A stretch of DNA of 64,000 nucleotides from Seohaeicola sp024304985 (GTDB taxonomy: Bacteria; Pseudomonadota; Alphaproteobacteria; Rhodobacterales; Rhodobacteraceae), in contig NZ_JARAMP010000004.1 in assembly GCF_028802875.1 (NCBI RefSeq), positions 124,001 to 188,000 of the forward strand, written 5' to 3'. Numbering within the stretch: position 1 is the stretch's first letter; the number at the start of each line of letters is the position of its first letter. The notes under the pieces were generated by a model. That model saw nothing but the letters and a program-made list of their open reading frames with translations, made no database searches and was not told the DNA's origin. A program made the translations under genes and the position numbers. This document shows, one piece after another, positions 1-8,597 of the stretch.

Positions 1-1220
1 TTGCGCCAGTCAGGTGGCACATCTGCCCCGCGCAACACGGGGTCGGGTGCTAATCCCGCACGTTCAGCAGCCAACAGACCGTAAAAGCTGGTCTGATGCT
101 GTGCCCCTTCGGCATAGGCTTGCGCGGCACCTTCGGGATCGCCCGCCGCGTCTTGCGCGCGTCCGATCCAGTAGCCCGCGCGACCCAAAGAGATCGGCGT
201 GGTTACGGCCATCCGCAACCTCTGGAAGTGATCCAGTGCCAGATCGGTATCCTTCATATAGGTCAGCGCGATATAGCCCGCCAGCCACTCCAGATCGGCG
301 TAGTCTGACCCCTCGGTCAGTTGATGTGACGCCGCCAGACGATAGGCCACATCCGACTTTCCCTCGCGCATCTGGGCGCGCGCCAGATAGCTGCGCCAGC
401 CAGCCCAGCGTTGTGGATCACCCAAAAGCGCGGCCGATGCGGACCGTTCCAGCAGAAGTTCGATCGCGCCTTCGGTCAGGCCTTTCTGGATGCGCCAGTT
501 GAAACGGTCATGGGCCAGACCTGGATCGGATTTCAACGCGGCCGGAACGGCGTCGATCAGCGTGTTCACCCCATCCCGCTGAGCCTTGAGCGCCAAGCGG
601 GCGTTGGCCAGCGCGCGCCGGTCCGCATCGACCAGCGGCAACATCCGCTCGGCGTCACTGGTCAACCCGCGCCAAAGCGTCATGTCCAATCGCGCCGCGT
701 GATGAGACGCCAGAAGAGTCCCATAGCCCGCCAGAAAGGCCTGATGCACCGGCTCATCAAGGCTCAAGGTCCGCCAAGCCTCGACAATGGACGCATCGGC
801 CAGACCCGATTGCCCCGTAGCCCGCAAGGCGGCAGCATGGCGCAAGACGCCTGCACCGGTCTGTGGGGCCTGACCAGCGAAGAACTGCAAGACCTGCGCG
901 TCGGTTGCCGTCACGAACGCCTCTTCCGAGCGGCGTCGCAGCAAGGCAAGGCCGGGCCAGTCGGCATGACGTTCCAGAAAACGCAATACTTCGTCCGGTG
1001 TGCCACGACCGGCGCGCAGACGGTGCCATTCGACCAACGTCACCGCCTCAGGACCGGCCCGACCTGCCAGTGCTGCGGCATTGTCCCAGTTGCCCGCCCG
1101 GACCGCCGCCATGGCCGACGCCAGCGGCTGCGGACCCGGTGTCTGGGCCGGCGCGGCAGTGGTCATGAACAAGCCGGCAAGCGTGGCCGTAAGGATCGCT
1201 TTTCGCAACATCTCTTGCAT
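1..1220 (-). CDS. slt: Soluble lytic murein transglycosylase, N-terminal part (cut by window edge)
   Basis: The reading frame is open from an ATG at 1220 to the left edge with no stop, giving about 406 residues of a longer protein. It begins with a Sec-type signal peptide (MLRKAILTATLAGLF, then an AAPAQ cleavage region), so the product is periplasmic. An alanine-rich alpha-helical superhelix follows (WRTLSLDEPVHQAFLAGYG, FNWRIQKGLTEGA, RAGYWIGRAQDAAGDPEGA), typical of the doughnut-shaped N-terminal domain of Slt70 enzymes, which cleave peptidoglycan to 1,6-anhydromuropeptides. The catalytic SLT domain lies beyond the window, so activity cannot be judged. A second in-frame ATG at 1211 is an equally possible start; neither has a strong ribosome binding site. 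It is divergent from dapA. Confidence 0.85.
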   Translation of the reverse strand, partial: MQEMLRKAILTATLAGLFMTTAAPAQTPGPQPLASAMAAVRAGNWDNAAALAGRAGPEAVTLVEWHRLRAGRGTPDEVLRFLERHADWPGLALLRRRSEEAFVTATDAQVLQFFAGQAPQTGAGVLRHAAALRATGQSGLADASIVEAWRTLSLDEPVHQAFLAGYGTLLASHHAARLDMTLWRGLTSDAERMLPLVDADRRALANARLALKAQRDGVNTLIDAVPAALKSDPGLAHDRFNWRIQKGLTEGAIELLLERSASAALLGDPQRWAGWRSYLARAQMREGKSDVAYRLAASHQLTEGSDYADLEWLAGYIALTYMKDTDLALDHFQRLRMAVTTPISLGRAGYWIGRAQDAAGDPEGAAQAYAEGAQHQTSFYGLLAAERAGLAPDPVLRGADVPPDWR

Positions 1221-1356
1221 TTTCCAGAGGGACAAAGGATAGACAGCACCAGACTATATCCCCGAGTCCGCAGCTTCAATTCACGTTGGCGACAGGATTG
1301 GTCGAAGTCCATTCACCGGCGGCAACATGCCGTCATGCAATGCAAAGGAGCGTGTC

Positions 1357-2232
1357 ATGTTCAAGGGGTCCATTCCCGCCCTCATCACGCCGTTCAAGAA
1401 CGGCGCGCTGGATATCGAGACGCTCAAGAAACTTGTGGAATGGCATATCTCCGAAGGCTCGCACGGGTTGGTACCCGTTGGAACGACCGGCGAAAGCCCG
1501 ACGCTGACCCACCGCGAGCATGAGATCGTGATCGAGGAGGTGGTCAAGGCTGCCGCCGGGCGTATCCCTGTGATCGCGGGCGCAGGGTCGAACAACACCG
1601 CCGAGGGTATCCGCCTGATCCAGCATGCCGAGGCCGTGGGCGCCGATGCAGCACTTGTGGTGACGCCCTATTACAACAAGCCGACGCAGGCCGGGTTGAT
1701 CGCGCATTTCAAGACGATCCATGATTGCTGCAATCTGCCGATCATCATCTACAACATCCCCGGCCGGTCGGTCGTGGATATGCTGCCCGCCACGATGGGC
1801 GAACTGGCCAAACTCCCGCGGATTGTAGGCGTCAAGGATGCGACCGGCGATCTGAGCCGTGTGCCCAAGCAGCGCATGACTTGCGGGGCAGAGTTCGTCC
1901 AGTTGTCAGGTGAGGATGCCACGGCCTTGGGCTTTAATGCCCATGGAGGAGTTGGTTGTATTTCCGTGACCGCGAATGTCGCGCCGCGTCTGTGCGCCGA
2001 GTTCCAGACGGCCACGCTGAAGGGCGATTATACGACGGCGCTAACGCTGCTGGACCGTCTGATGCCCCTGCATGAGGCGATATTTGCGGAACCCGGTGTT
2101 GCGGGCGCGAAATATGGCTTGTCGCGTCTGGGACTGTGCAGCGACGAGGTGCGTCTGCCCTTGGTCGGTCTGACCGACGGGGTCAAAGCGCGCATGGATG
2201 ACGCGATGCGCTTTGCCGGTCTGATCAACTGA
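1357..2232 (+). CDS. dapA: 4-hydroxy-tetrahydrodipicolinate synthase
   Basis: This is a cytosolic TIM-barrel enzyme condensing pyruvate with aspartate semialdehyde in lysine and diaminopimelate synthesis. The start at 1357 is chosen because AAAGGAG lies six bases upstream; the frame stays open to 1327 without such a site. The product is 291 residues, the usual DapA length. Visible motifs are the N-terminal GSIPALITPF, GTTGESPTLTH, the tyrosine region YYNKPTQAGL, and the Schiff-base lysine in VGVKDATGDL. A clear rho-independent terminator follows at 2253-2280, so it is probably monocistronic. The call is secure. Confidence 0.97.
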   Translation: MFKGSIPALITPFKNGALDIETLKKLVEWHISEGSHGLVPVGTTGESPTLTHREHEIVIEEVVKAAAGRIPVIAGAGSNNTAEGIRLIQHAEAVGADAALVVTPYYNKPTQAGLIAHFKTIHDCCNLPIIIYNIPGRSVVDMLPATMGELAKLPRIVGVKDATGDLSRVPKQRMTCGAEFVQLSGEDATALGFNAHGGVGCISVTANVAPRLCAEFQTATLKGDYTTALTLLDRLMPLHEAIFAEPGVAGAKYGLSRLGLCSDEVRLPLVGLTDGVKARMDDAMRFAGLIN

Positions 2233-2252
2233 TCCCATTCGATAACAGATGA

Positions 2253-2280
2253 AACCCCGGCCATGGGTCCGGGGTTTTTT
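2253..2280 (+). terminator. Rho-independent terminator of dapA
   Basis: An 8-bp perfect stem, AACCCCGG at 2253-2260 and CCGGGGTT at 2269-2276, with an 8-nt loop, runs into a T-tract ending at 2280. It lies 20 bases after the dapA stop codon. Confidence 0.9.
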
Positions 2281-2332
2281 CATGCTCGGACGGTGAATTT
2301 ATGATATACATGGCCCATCATTACGATGGGAT

Positions 2333-2536
2333 ATGGCTATGGCAAAGAAATCGAAGAAGTCTGAGGACAAGGCTGAAAAGCTGCCCGAGGTGCCGCAGCG
2401 TGCGGTCAAAGTGCCGGTGGCGCTGCGGTTCAATGCTGATCTGCTGGCGCAGATCGACAAGGTCGCGCTCAGGCGGGGCATGTCGCGCAATGCGATCATA
2501 TCCTACTGGTGTTCCCGCGCGGTCGAGGCAGAATGA
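2333..2536 (+). CDS. Small ribbon-helix-helix (CopG/Arc-like) protein
   Basis: This is a 67-residue protein with a lysine-rich N-terminus (residues 1-20). The region after it (VKVPVALRFNADLLAQIDK, VALRRGMSRNAIISYW) follows the beta-strand, helix A, turn, helix B pattern of ribbon-helix-helix DNA-binding proteins. Members act as dimeric repressors or antitoxins. No toxin gene is adjacent: the gene stands alone between the dapA terminator and a convergent aminotransferase gene. Its G/C-rich third codon positions support real coding. Target and function are unknown. An alternative start at the next in-frame ATG two codons on would hardly change the product. Confidence 0.72.
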   Translation: MAMAKKSKKSEDKAEKLPEVPQRAVKVPVALRFNADLLAQIDKVALRRGMSRNAIISYWCSRAVEAE

Positions 2537-2538
2537 AA

Positions 2539-2559
2539 AGGGCGGGATAATCCCGCCCT
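2539..2559 (-). terminator. Rho-independent terminator of the class I aminotransferase gene
   Basis: A 9-bp perfect stem (AGGGCGGGA at 2539-2547, TCCCGCCCT at 2551-2559) has a 3-nt loop. Read on the minus strand it is followed by TTTTC, so it best serves the minus-strand aminotransferase gene. It may also end the convergent plus-strand small gene, though that side lacks a good T-tract. Confidence 0.8.
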
Positions 2560-2567
2560 GCCATTGG

Positions 2568-3752
2568 TCAGATCCCGCAATCCACGATGGCTTTGGCCAG
2601 GATCGGCACGGTTGTCTTGTTCAGCCCCGCGATGTTCAGGCGGCTGTCGCCCACCATGTAGATCGCGTGTTCTTCGCGCAGGCGGGCGACCATTTCAGGC
2701 GTCGTGCCAAGGCGTGAGAACATGCCGCGATGCTGCGCGATAAAGCCGAAACGATCCGACCCGGACTGGCGCTGCAACTCTGCCGCCAGTTGCTTGCGCA
2801 GGTCGAGCATGGAGAGCCGGACCTCCTCAAGCTCGCTCGCCCAATCGGCGCGCAGCGTGGCGTCCTGCAGGATTTCGGTCACCACGCGGGCGCCGTGATC
2901 GGGCGGGAAGGAGAAGTTCTGCCGGTTCAGGAAGTTGAGCGAGCCCTGCGTCAACCCGCGCAGCCCCTTGTCCTGCGCTACCGCCATCAGCAAACCCGTC
3001 CGCTCGCGGTAGATCCCGAAATTCTTGGAGCAGCTTGCCGCGATCAGGCATTCCGGCACTGAGGACGCAACCAGCCGGACGGCCTGTGCATCAGCGTCCA
3101 GCCCATCACCAAAACCCTGATAGGCGATGTCGATCATCGGCACGCCGCCCGTTTTCAGCAGCAGATCGACCACGGCTTTCCATTCGGTCAGGTTCAGGTT
3201 GGCACCCGTCGGGTTGTGGCAGCATCCATGCAACAGCACCACGTCACCCGCGCGCACATCGGCCAGATCGGCCATCATGCCGCCGAAATCGACGCCACGG
3301 GACTCGGCGTCGAAATAACGGTATTCGACAACCTCAATCCCCAGATAATTCAAGATGGTTACATGGTTCGGCCATGTCGGGTTGGAGACGAACACCCGCG
3401 CCTGCGGGTTCGCCATGCGGATCAGTTCGAACGCCTGCCGCACGGCACCTGTGCCGCCCGGCGTGGCCGCAGCGGCGATACTGTCGCGCGGCACGGCCCC
3501 GCCCAGCACCAGATCGATCATCACATCGGAAAACGCCGGATCACCCGCCAGCCCGACATAGGATTTCGTCGTCTGCTCTTCCACCAGCTTTCGCTCGGCG
3601 GCCTTGACCGCACGCATCACCGGAGTGACCCCCTCCGCGTTCTTGTAAACACCGACACCAAGGTCGATCTTGGTCGGGCGAGGATCGTCCTTGTACAGCT
3701 GCATCAGCGCAAGGATCTTGTCGGCGGGATGTTCTTTCAGATTGGAAAACAT
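2568..3752 (-). CDS. Class I aromatic/aspartate aminotransferase
   Basis: This 394-residue PLP enzyme of the aspartate/tyrosine aminotransferase (AspC/TyrB, subgroup I-alpha) family moves the amino group between aspartate or aromatic amino acids and 2-oxoglutarate in the cytosol. The N-terminus (ADKILALMQLYKDDPR, then KIDLGVGVYKN) is diagnostic. The PLP lysine is in ASCSKNFGIYRERTG, the substrate loop in HGCCHNPTGAN, and the C-terminal arginine in DSRLNIAGLN. Which substrate it prefers cannot be told from sequence. The gene is six bases downstream of the sulfurtransferase gene, so the two are probably cotranscribed, and a strong terminator follows. Confidence 0.92.
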   Translation of the reverse strand: MFSNLKEHPADKILALMQLYKDDPRPTKIDLGVGVYKNAEGVTPVMRAVKAAERKLVEEQTTKSYVGLAGDPAFSDVMIDLVLGGAVPRDSIAAAATPGGTGAVRQAFELIRMANPQARVFVSNPTWPNHVTILNYLGIEVVEYRYFDAESRGVDFGGMMADLADVRAGDVVLLHGCCHNPTGANLNLTEWKAVVDLLLKTGGVPMIDIAYQGFGDGLDADAQAVRLVASSVPECLIAASCSKNFGIYRERTGLLMAVAQDKGLRGLTQGSLNFLNRQNFSFPPDHGARVVTEILQDATLRADWASELEEVRLSMLDLRKQLAAELQRQSGSDRFGFIAQHRGMFSRLGTTPEMVARLREEHAIYMVGDSRLNIAGLNKTTVPILAKAIVDCGI

Positions 3753-3758
3753 GCGTTT

Positions 3759-4616
3759 TCAGGCCTTTCCGGTTGCGACGGGCAATGTGGGGAATGCACC
3801 CCATTCGCACCATGACCCGTCATAAAGCGAATGGTCGGTCTTGCCGATCCGTTCCAGCGCAAGGCTGAGGATGGCGGCGGTCACTCCGGACCCGCAGGTG
3901 GTGATCACCGGCTTGGACAGGTCCACGCCTGCTGTGGCAAAAGCCGCACGCAGACCGTCAACGTCCAGCATCGTGCCATCAGGATTCAGCAGGTTCTTGA
4001 ACGGCAGGCTTTTGGATCCGGGGATATGCCCCTTGCGGAGGCCGGGTCGCGGCTCGTCCACCTCACCGGCGAAACGCTCGGCGGCGCGGGCGTCCACGAT
4101 CTCGTGGTCCCCCAGCTTCGAGGCCGCCGACACCTGAGTCACATCCTTGACCATCTGGTTCTGGCGGCGGACGGTCATGTGGCGGTCGCGCACCATCGGG
4201 GCCATATCCTCGACCTCGCGGCCCTCAGACAGCCATTTCGGGAAACCACCGTCCAGCACGGCGATATCCATCTGCCCCATCAGGCGGAATAGCCACCAGA
4301 CGCGCGCGGCTGAAAACAGGCCTTCGGCGTCATAAACCACAACCTGATGCCCATCGCCCACGCCCATGGCGCGCATGCGGGACATGAATTTCTCGACCGG
4401 CGGGGCCATATGCGGCAGGTCCGACCGGTGATCACTGATATCGTCAATGTCGAAATAACGCGCGCCGGGGATATGAGCGGCGGCATAGGCGGCCTTTGCG
4501 TCACGCGGATCGCCTGGCATGAAATAGGTCGCATCCAGAATCCGCAGATCCGGGTCCTTCATATGTGCGGCCAGCCAATCGGTGGACACCAGCGTTCTGG
4601 GATCATCAAGTGCCAT
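3759..4616 (-). CDS. sseA: 3-mercaptopyruvate sulfurtransferase (tandem rhodanese)
   Basis: The protein is 285 residues when started at the ATG at 4616, which has AGGGGG six bases upstream; the frame extends to 4691 but lacks a ribosome site there. It has two rhodanese domains. The first (residues 1-150, VSTDWLAAHMKDPDLRILDA, HIPGARYFDIDDI) is non-catalytic. The second carries the active-site loop CGSGVTA, whose CGSGV form is that of mercaptopyruvate sulfurtransferases rather than the CRKGV of thiosulfate sulfurtransferases. It transfers sulfane sulfur from 3-mercaptopyruvate in the cytosol. It lies directly upstream of the aminotransferase that could supply mercaptopyruvate from cysteine, a sensible pairing but an inference. 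Confidence 0.9.
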   Translation of the reverse strand: MALDDPRTLVSTDWLAAHMKDPDLRILDATYFMPGDPRDAKAAYAAAHIPGARYFDIDDISDHRSDLPHMAPPVEKFMSRMRAMGVGDGHQVVVYDAEGLFSAARVWWLFRLMGQMDIAVLDGGFPKWLSEGREVEDMAPMVRDRHMTVRRQNQMVKDVTQVSAASKLGDHEIVDARAAERFAGEVDEPRPGLRKGHIPGSKSLPFKNLLNPDGTMLDVDGLRAAFATAGVDLSKPVITTCGSGVTAAILSLALERIGKTDHSLYDGSWCEWGAFPTLPVATGKA

Positions 4617-4722
4617 GGGAAACCCCCTGTTGATGCGTCTTGCCCTGCCTACATCGGGGGTCAGAGGCTGGCAAGTCAAAGGGCGGGCCATCTACGGCCA
4701 AAACCCCTGTTTTCAGGCGATA

Positions 4723-5196
4723 TCAGCCCTCTTTCAGAAGGCGTTGCTTCTGGCGGGCCCAGTCGCGCTTGGCCTCGGTCTCGCGCTTGTCGTGGTTCTT
4801 CTTGCCCTTGGCGACGCCGATCTTCAGCTTCACCAGACCACGGTCATTGAAATACATCACCAGCGGCACCAGCGTCATACCCTTGCGTTGCGTGGCATTC
4901 CAAAGATGCGCCAGTTGCTTGCGCGAGACCAGCAGTTTGCGGCGCCGACGCTCTTCATGCTTCCATACGCGGGCCTGCTGGAATGGTGCGATATAGCCGT
5001 TGATCAGATATAGTTCACCATCCTCGACCGAGGCATAGCTTTCCGCGATATTCGCCCCGTTCTCGCGCAGCGACTTCACCTCGGAGCCCAGAAGAATGAT
5101 ACCACATTCGATATCTTCTTCGATCGCGTAATCAAAGCGCGCGCGGCGATTCTCGGCGATCACCTTGTAATTGGGGTCTGATTTCGTCTGGGCCAT
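4723..5196 (-). CDS. smpB: SsrA-binding protein (trans-translation)
   Basis: This 157-residue protein is the small basic partner of tmRNA, which rescues ribosomes stalled on broken mRNAs. Family signatures are present: YKVIAENRRARFDYAI, CGIILLGSEVKSLREN, the YLINGYIAPF core, and a basic C-terminal tail (GKKNHDKRETEAKRDW) that enters the mRNA channel. The start MAQTKSDPNY at 5196 is chosen over the longer frame to 5232 because it matches the family N-terminus. The tmRNA gene itself is not in the window. About 100 bases without a gene separate it from sseA. Confidence 0.96.
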   Translation of the reverse strand: MAQTKSDPNYKVIAENRRARFDYAIEEDIECGIILLGSEVKSLRENGANIAESYASVEDGELYLINGYIAPFQQARVWKHEERRRRKLLVSRKQLAHLWNATQRKGMTLVPLVMYFNDRGLVKLKIGVAKGKKNHDKRETEAKRDWARQKQRLLKEG

Positions 5197-5241
5197 GCGC
5201 GCTGAATATCCCGCGCGCGGGCAACTGTCCATCCGGGGGGC

Positions 5242-5601
5242 TCAGCTTCCCCGATAAGTGGAATAGCCGAAGGGCGAGAGCAGCAGAGGCACATGGTAAT
5301 GCGCAGCCGCATCCGAGATCCCAAAGCGGATCGGGACGATATCAAGAAAGCGCGGCGCTTCCGGCGGTGTGCCGGTTGCGTCAAGATAGGCGCCCGCGTG
5401 AAACTCCAACTCATAAACGCCTTCCGCGAACTGACCTTGCGGCAGAATTGGCGCGTCGGTGCGTCCATCGTCATTCGTGACCTTGCGCGCCAGATGCACG
5501 CGCGCGCCCTCCTCGATCCGGTAAAGGTCGATGGCCAAGCCAGCCGCAGGGCAGCCCCTTGCGGTATCCAGCACATGAGTGGTCAGGTATCCTTGGGCCA
5601 T
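5242..5601 (-). CDS. uraH: 5-hydroxyisourate hydrolase (transthyretin-like)
   Basis: This 119-residue transthyretin-related enzyme hydrolyses 5-hydroxyisourate to OHCU, the first step after urate oxidation. The start at 5601 has AAGGAG eight bases upstream. Catalytic and signature elements are all visible: the N-terminal histidine in TTHVLDTARGCPA, the arginine in NDDGRTDAPIL, the histidine in AHYHVPLLLSP, and the C-terminal YRGS that separates HIU hydrolases from true transthyretins. It is transcribed away from the PuuE-UraD gene, which performs the next steps. A 166-base shared promoter region lies between them. Confidence 0.96.
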   Translation of the reverse strand: MAQGYLTTHVLDTARGCPAAGLAIDLYRIEEGARVHLARKVTNDDGRTDAPILPQGQFAEGVYELEFHAGAYLDATGTPPEAPRFLDIVPIRFGISDAAAHYHVPLLLSPFGYSTYRGS

Positions 5602-5767
5602 GAAGCGCTCCTTTTCTGCGGTCTTGCTGGGCAGTCTAGCCCAAGCCATAGCGCAGGACAGGGGCAAATGCCGCGCGCCGATTATCGCATAAGTCTTTAT
5701 CGGATTTCTTGATAATCCAACTGACCATCCTGTCATAGAGTTCTGTTCAGCCAAGCGAGGAAGACCC
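5602..5767. promoter_or_regulatory. Divergent promoter region of the urate-catabolism genes
   Basis: This 166-base region drives uraH leftward and the puuE-uraD operon rightward. At 5702-5718 there is an imperfectly spaced inverted repeat, GGATT-N7-AATCC. Nearby copies of TTATC at 5682 and 5698 and GATAATCC at 5711 form related half-sites. A single operator controlling both directions is plausible. No regulator gene lies next to it. Confidence 0.4.
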
Positions 5768-7180
5768 ATGAACCGCTACCCACGCAACATGATCGGATAC
5801 GGCGCGCACCCGCCGCTGGCCCAATGGCCCGGCGGCGCGAAGGTCGCCGTTCAATTCGTGGTGAATTACGAAGAGGGGGGCGAGAATGCCATCCTTCACG
5901 GTGATGCGGCGTCCGAGGCTTTTCTCTCCGACATTGCGGGGGCAGCACCCTGGCCCGGCATGCGGCACTGGAACATGGAATCGATCTATGAATATGGCGC
6001 GCGGGCCGGGTTCTGGCGCCTTCATCGCCTGTTCACCGGGGCAGGGATTCCGGTCACCGTCTACGGTGTTGCTTCGGCCCTTGCGCGCAGCCCCGAACAG
6101 GTCGAGGCGATGAAGTCTGCCGGCTGGGAAATCGCGAGCCACGGGCTGAAATGGGTCGAACACCGCGATATGCCCGAAGATCAGGAGCGCGCCGCGATTG
6201 CCGAGGCGATCCGCCTGCATACCGAGGTAGTCGGCGAACGCCCGCGCGGGTGGTATACCGGTCGCTGTTCGGCCAATACCGTGCGGCTTGTGGCTGAGGA
6301 AGGCGGCTTCGACTGGATCAGTGACACTTATGATGACGACCTGCCCTATTGGCTGGAGGTCGGGGATCGTGACCAGTTGATCATCCCCTATACGCTGGAA
6401 GCCAATGATATGCGTTTTGCCACCGCCCCCGGCTACATCACAGGCGGGCAGTTCTTCGACTACCTCAAGGATGCCTTTGATACCCTTTATGCCGAGGGTG
6501 TTGAGGGCCGGCCTGCGATGATGTCCGTGGGACTGCACTGCCGCCTGATCGGACGCCCGGGCAAGCTGGCAGGGTTGAAACGCTTTATCGACTATATCGC
6601 AGAGTTTGACGGGGTCTGGTGTCCGCGCCGCATCGACATCGCCCGGCATTGGGCGGCAATCCATCCGCATCAGCGCCGTCTTCGTCCGAGCCAGATGGAA
6701 AAGGCAGATTTCGTTGCCAAGTTTGGTGGTATTTTCGAACATTCGCCATGGATCGCCGAACGTGCCTGGGAACTGGAACTTGGGCCTGCCCATGACACTC
6801 CTGCGGGTCTGCACAACGCGCTTGCGCGGATGTTCCGCTCGGCCACCGAGGCAGAGCGGCTTGGCGTTTTGACGGCACACCCCGATCTGGCGGGCAAACT
6901 GGCCGCAGCGAAGCGACTGACAGCAGAGTCCACCGCCGAACAGGCCAGCGCCGGGCTGGACGCCTTGACCGATGCCGAACGCGCGCGCTTCACGGAACTG
7001 AACACCGCCTATGTCGCGCGGCACGGGTTTCCCTTCATCATCGCGGTGCGCGACAACACCAAGGCCAGCATCCTGGCCGCCTTTGAGACGCGGCTGAATA
7101 ATGACCGCGCCACCGAATTCACCACCGCCTGCGCACAGGTCGAACGGATCGCGCGCCTGAGACTCGAGGATATGCTGTGA
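5768..7180 (+). CDS. Fusion of PuuE-type allantoinase and OHCU decarboxylase
   Basis: The 470-residue protein has two enzymes in one chain. Residues 1 to about 300 are a polysaccharide-deacetylase-fold allantoinase of the PuuE type (QFVVNYEEGGENAILHGD, then SHGLKW and PRGWYTGRCSANT). Residues from about 305 are OHCU decarboxylase (FVAKFGGIFEHSPWIAERAW, HPDLAGKLA with the catalytic histidine, GFPFIIAVR near the end). Together they would turn OHCU into S-allantoin and open that ring to allantoate. The order is reversed relative to the pathway. The gene is translationally coupled to the next one: its TGA overlaps a GTG start. The genes continue rightward as one operon. Confidence 0.93.
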   Translation: MNRYPRNMIGYGAHPPLAQWPGGAKVAVQFVVNYEEGGENAILHGDAASEAFLSDIAGAAPWPGMRHWNMESIYEYGARAGFWRLHRLFTGAGIPVTVYGVASALARSPEQVEAMKSAGWEIASHGLKWVEHRDMPEDQERAAIAEAIRLHTEVVGERPRGWYTGRCSANTVRLVAEEGGFDWISDTYDDDLPYWLEVGDRDQLIIPYTLEANDMRFATAPGYITGGQFFDYLKDAFDTLYAEGVEGRPAMMSVGLHCRLIGRPGKLAGLKRFIDYIAEFDGVWCPRRIDIARHWAAIHPHQRRLRPSQMEKADFVAKFGGIFEHSPWIAERAWELELGPAHDTPAGLHNALARMFRSATEAERLGVLTAHPDLAGKLAAAKRLTAESTAEQASAGLDALTDAERARFTELNTAYVARHGFPFIIAVRDNTKASILAAFETRLNNDRATEFTTACAQVERIARLRLEDML

Positions 7181-7989
7181 CCTATGCCTTTCCCCCCGGT
7201 GGCCTGCCCGGACAGGATGTGATGCCCGACGGCAAGGCCGTTTTCACCACCGCCTATGCCTTCATCCCAGCCAATACGATGCGCGACATCACCGCGAGCC
7301 TTTTGCCCGGCTGGTCTGACACCCGCGCCTGGATCATCGCGCGCCCGTTGTCTGGGTTTGCCGAAACCTTCGCGCAGTATGCGGTTGAGGTGGCTCCGGG
7401 CGGTGGCAGTGACACACCCGAACCTGATCGCGGCGCGCAAGGCACGATCCTTGTTGCCAGCGGCCAGATGCGCCTGACCATCGACGGGGCAAACCATGAC
7501 ATGTCGGCCGGTGGCTACGCCTATATCCCGGCAGGCAGCAAATGGTCCTTGGCAAATCCCGGCGATGTGCCGCTTCAGTTCCACTGGATCCGCAAACGTT
7601 ATGTCGCAGCAACGGGGATCGACCATCCGACGGCCTTCGTGACCTCGGATCAGCAAACCCCGGTCAACTGGATGCCCAACACGGACAAATGGGGCACCAC
7701 CCGCTTTGTCGAACCCAACGACCTGCGCCACGACATGCATATGAATATCGTGACCTTCAAACCCGGCGGGCTGATCCCCTTCGCTGAAACCCATGTCATG
7801 GAACACGGGCTGTATGTGCTGCAAGGTACCGCGCGCTACCTGCTGAACACCGACTGGGTCGAGGTCGGCCCCGGCGATTTCATGTGGCTGCGCGCCTTTT
7901 GCCCGCAGGCCTGCGTCGCCACGGGGACCGAGGATTTCCGCTACCTTCTCTACAAGGATGTGAACCGCCACGTGTCCCTGACGCTCTGA
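7177..7989 (+). CDS. allE: (S)-ureidoglycine aminohydrolase (bicupin)
   Basis: This 270-residue protein has two cupin domains and matches the manganese-dependent (S)-ureidoglycine aminohydrolase family, which releases ammonia from ureidoglycine to give S-ureidoglycolate. Metal-site residues sit in the C-terminal cupin (FAETHVMEHGLYVLQGTARY, with H, E, H). The N-terminal cupin shows GTILVASGQMRL and GGYAYIPAGSKW. The start is a GTG whose last two bases overlap the preceding TGA, with GAGGA upstream, a typical coupled start. Some databases label this family as allantoicase plus aminohydrolase. The sequence shows only the cupin enzyme. Confidence 0.9.
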   Translation: MTYAFPPGGLPGQDVMPDGKAVFTTAYAFIPANTMRDITASLLPGWSDTRAWIIARPLSGFAETFAQYAVEVAPGGGSDTPEPDRGAQGTILVASGQMRLTIDGANHDMSAGGYAYIPAGSKWSLANPGDVPLQFHWIRKRYVAATGIDHPTAFVTSDQQTPVNWMPNTDKWGTTRFVEPNDLRHDMHMNIVTFKPGGLIPFAETHVMEHGLYVLQGTARYLLNTDWVEVGPGDFMWLRAFCPQACVATGTEDFRYLLYKDVNRHVSLTL

Positions 7990-8051
7990 CCGCCGCTTCA
8001 CTGTTCTTCAAATACTCAAATTCCGCCCGCGCACCGTCACAGGAGGTTCCG

Positions 8052-8540
8052 ATGCAGACCACGATCACGGCCCGCCCTTTGACGGCACAGGATTTCGCAC
8101 CCTATGGCGATGTGCTTGAGGCGGAGGGGCAAGCGGACAAGATGATCAATCAGGGCTTTTGCGGCCGTTGGCACGACCGCGCGCAGCTTGATTTTGGCCT
8201 CGAGGGGCGCGCGGGCATCAGTGTTTTCAAGGCGGAACCGCGCAGCCTGCCCTACACGCTTGATCTGCTGGAGCGGCATCCCGACGGATCGCAAGCCTTC
8301 ATTCCGATGAGCATGACCGATTGGCTGGTGATCGTGGCCGAAGATGACGCAGGCCAGCCCGGCCGGATCACGGCTTTCATCGCGGCTCCCGGTCAGGGGG
8401 TCAACCTGCATCGCGGCACGTGGCATGGTGTGCTGACACCGCTGCACGCCCCTGGCCTTTTTGCCGTTATCGACCGGATCGGCGCCACGCCGAACCTACA
8501 GGAATTCCCGCTTGAGGTGCCCCGCATCATCACGCGCTGA
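8052..8540 (+). CDS. allA: Ureidoglycolate lyase
   Basis: This 162-residue AllA-family enzyme splits S-ureidoglycolate into glyoxylate and urea, the last step of the route encoded here. The start at 8052 is preceded by AGGAGG. Signatures are TAQDFAPYGDVLEAEG at the N-terminus, FKAEPRSLPYTLDLLERHP, and the conserved GVNLHRGTWHGVLTPL containing the active-site histidines. It is third in the operon, about 60 bases after the aminohydrolase. The frame extends upstream to 7884 but that part overlaps the previous gene. Confidence 0.95.
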   Translation: MQTTITARPLTAQDFAPYGDVLEAEGQADKMINQGFCGRWHDRAQLDFGLEGRAGISVFKAEPRSLPYTLDLLERHPDGSQAFIPMSMTDWLVIVAEDDAGQPGRITAFIAAPGQGVNLHRGTWHGVLTPLHAPGLFAVIDRIGATPNLQEFPLEVPRIITR

Positions 8541-8597
8541 ACCGCAAGGCCCCGCCAAGAGGGCTCACCCCATCATATCAACAAGGAGACTTCAGGG

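Noticed and set aside
411..1523. 370-codon plus-strand open frame opposite slt and into dapA
   Set aside because: It is antisense to the signal-peptide-bearing transglycosylase and overlaps dapA in another frame.
5747..7024. 425-codon minus-strand open frame opposite the PuuE-UraD fusion
   Set aside because: It is a shadow of the fusion gene; the plus-strand product has full motifs on both halves.
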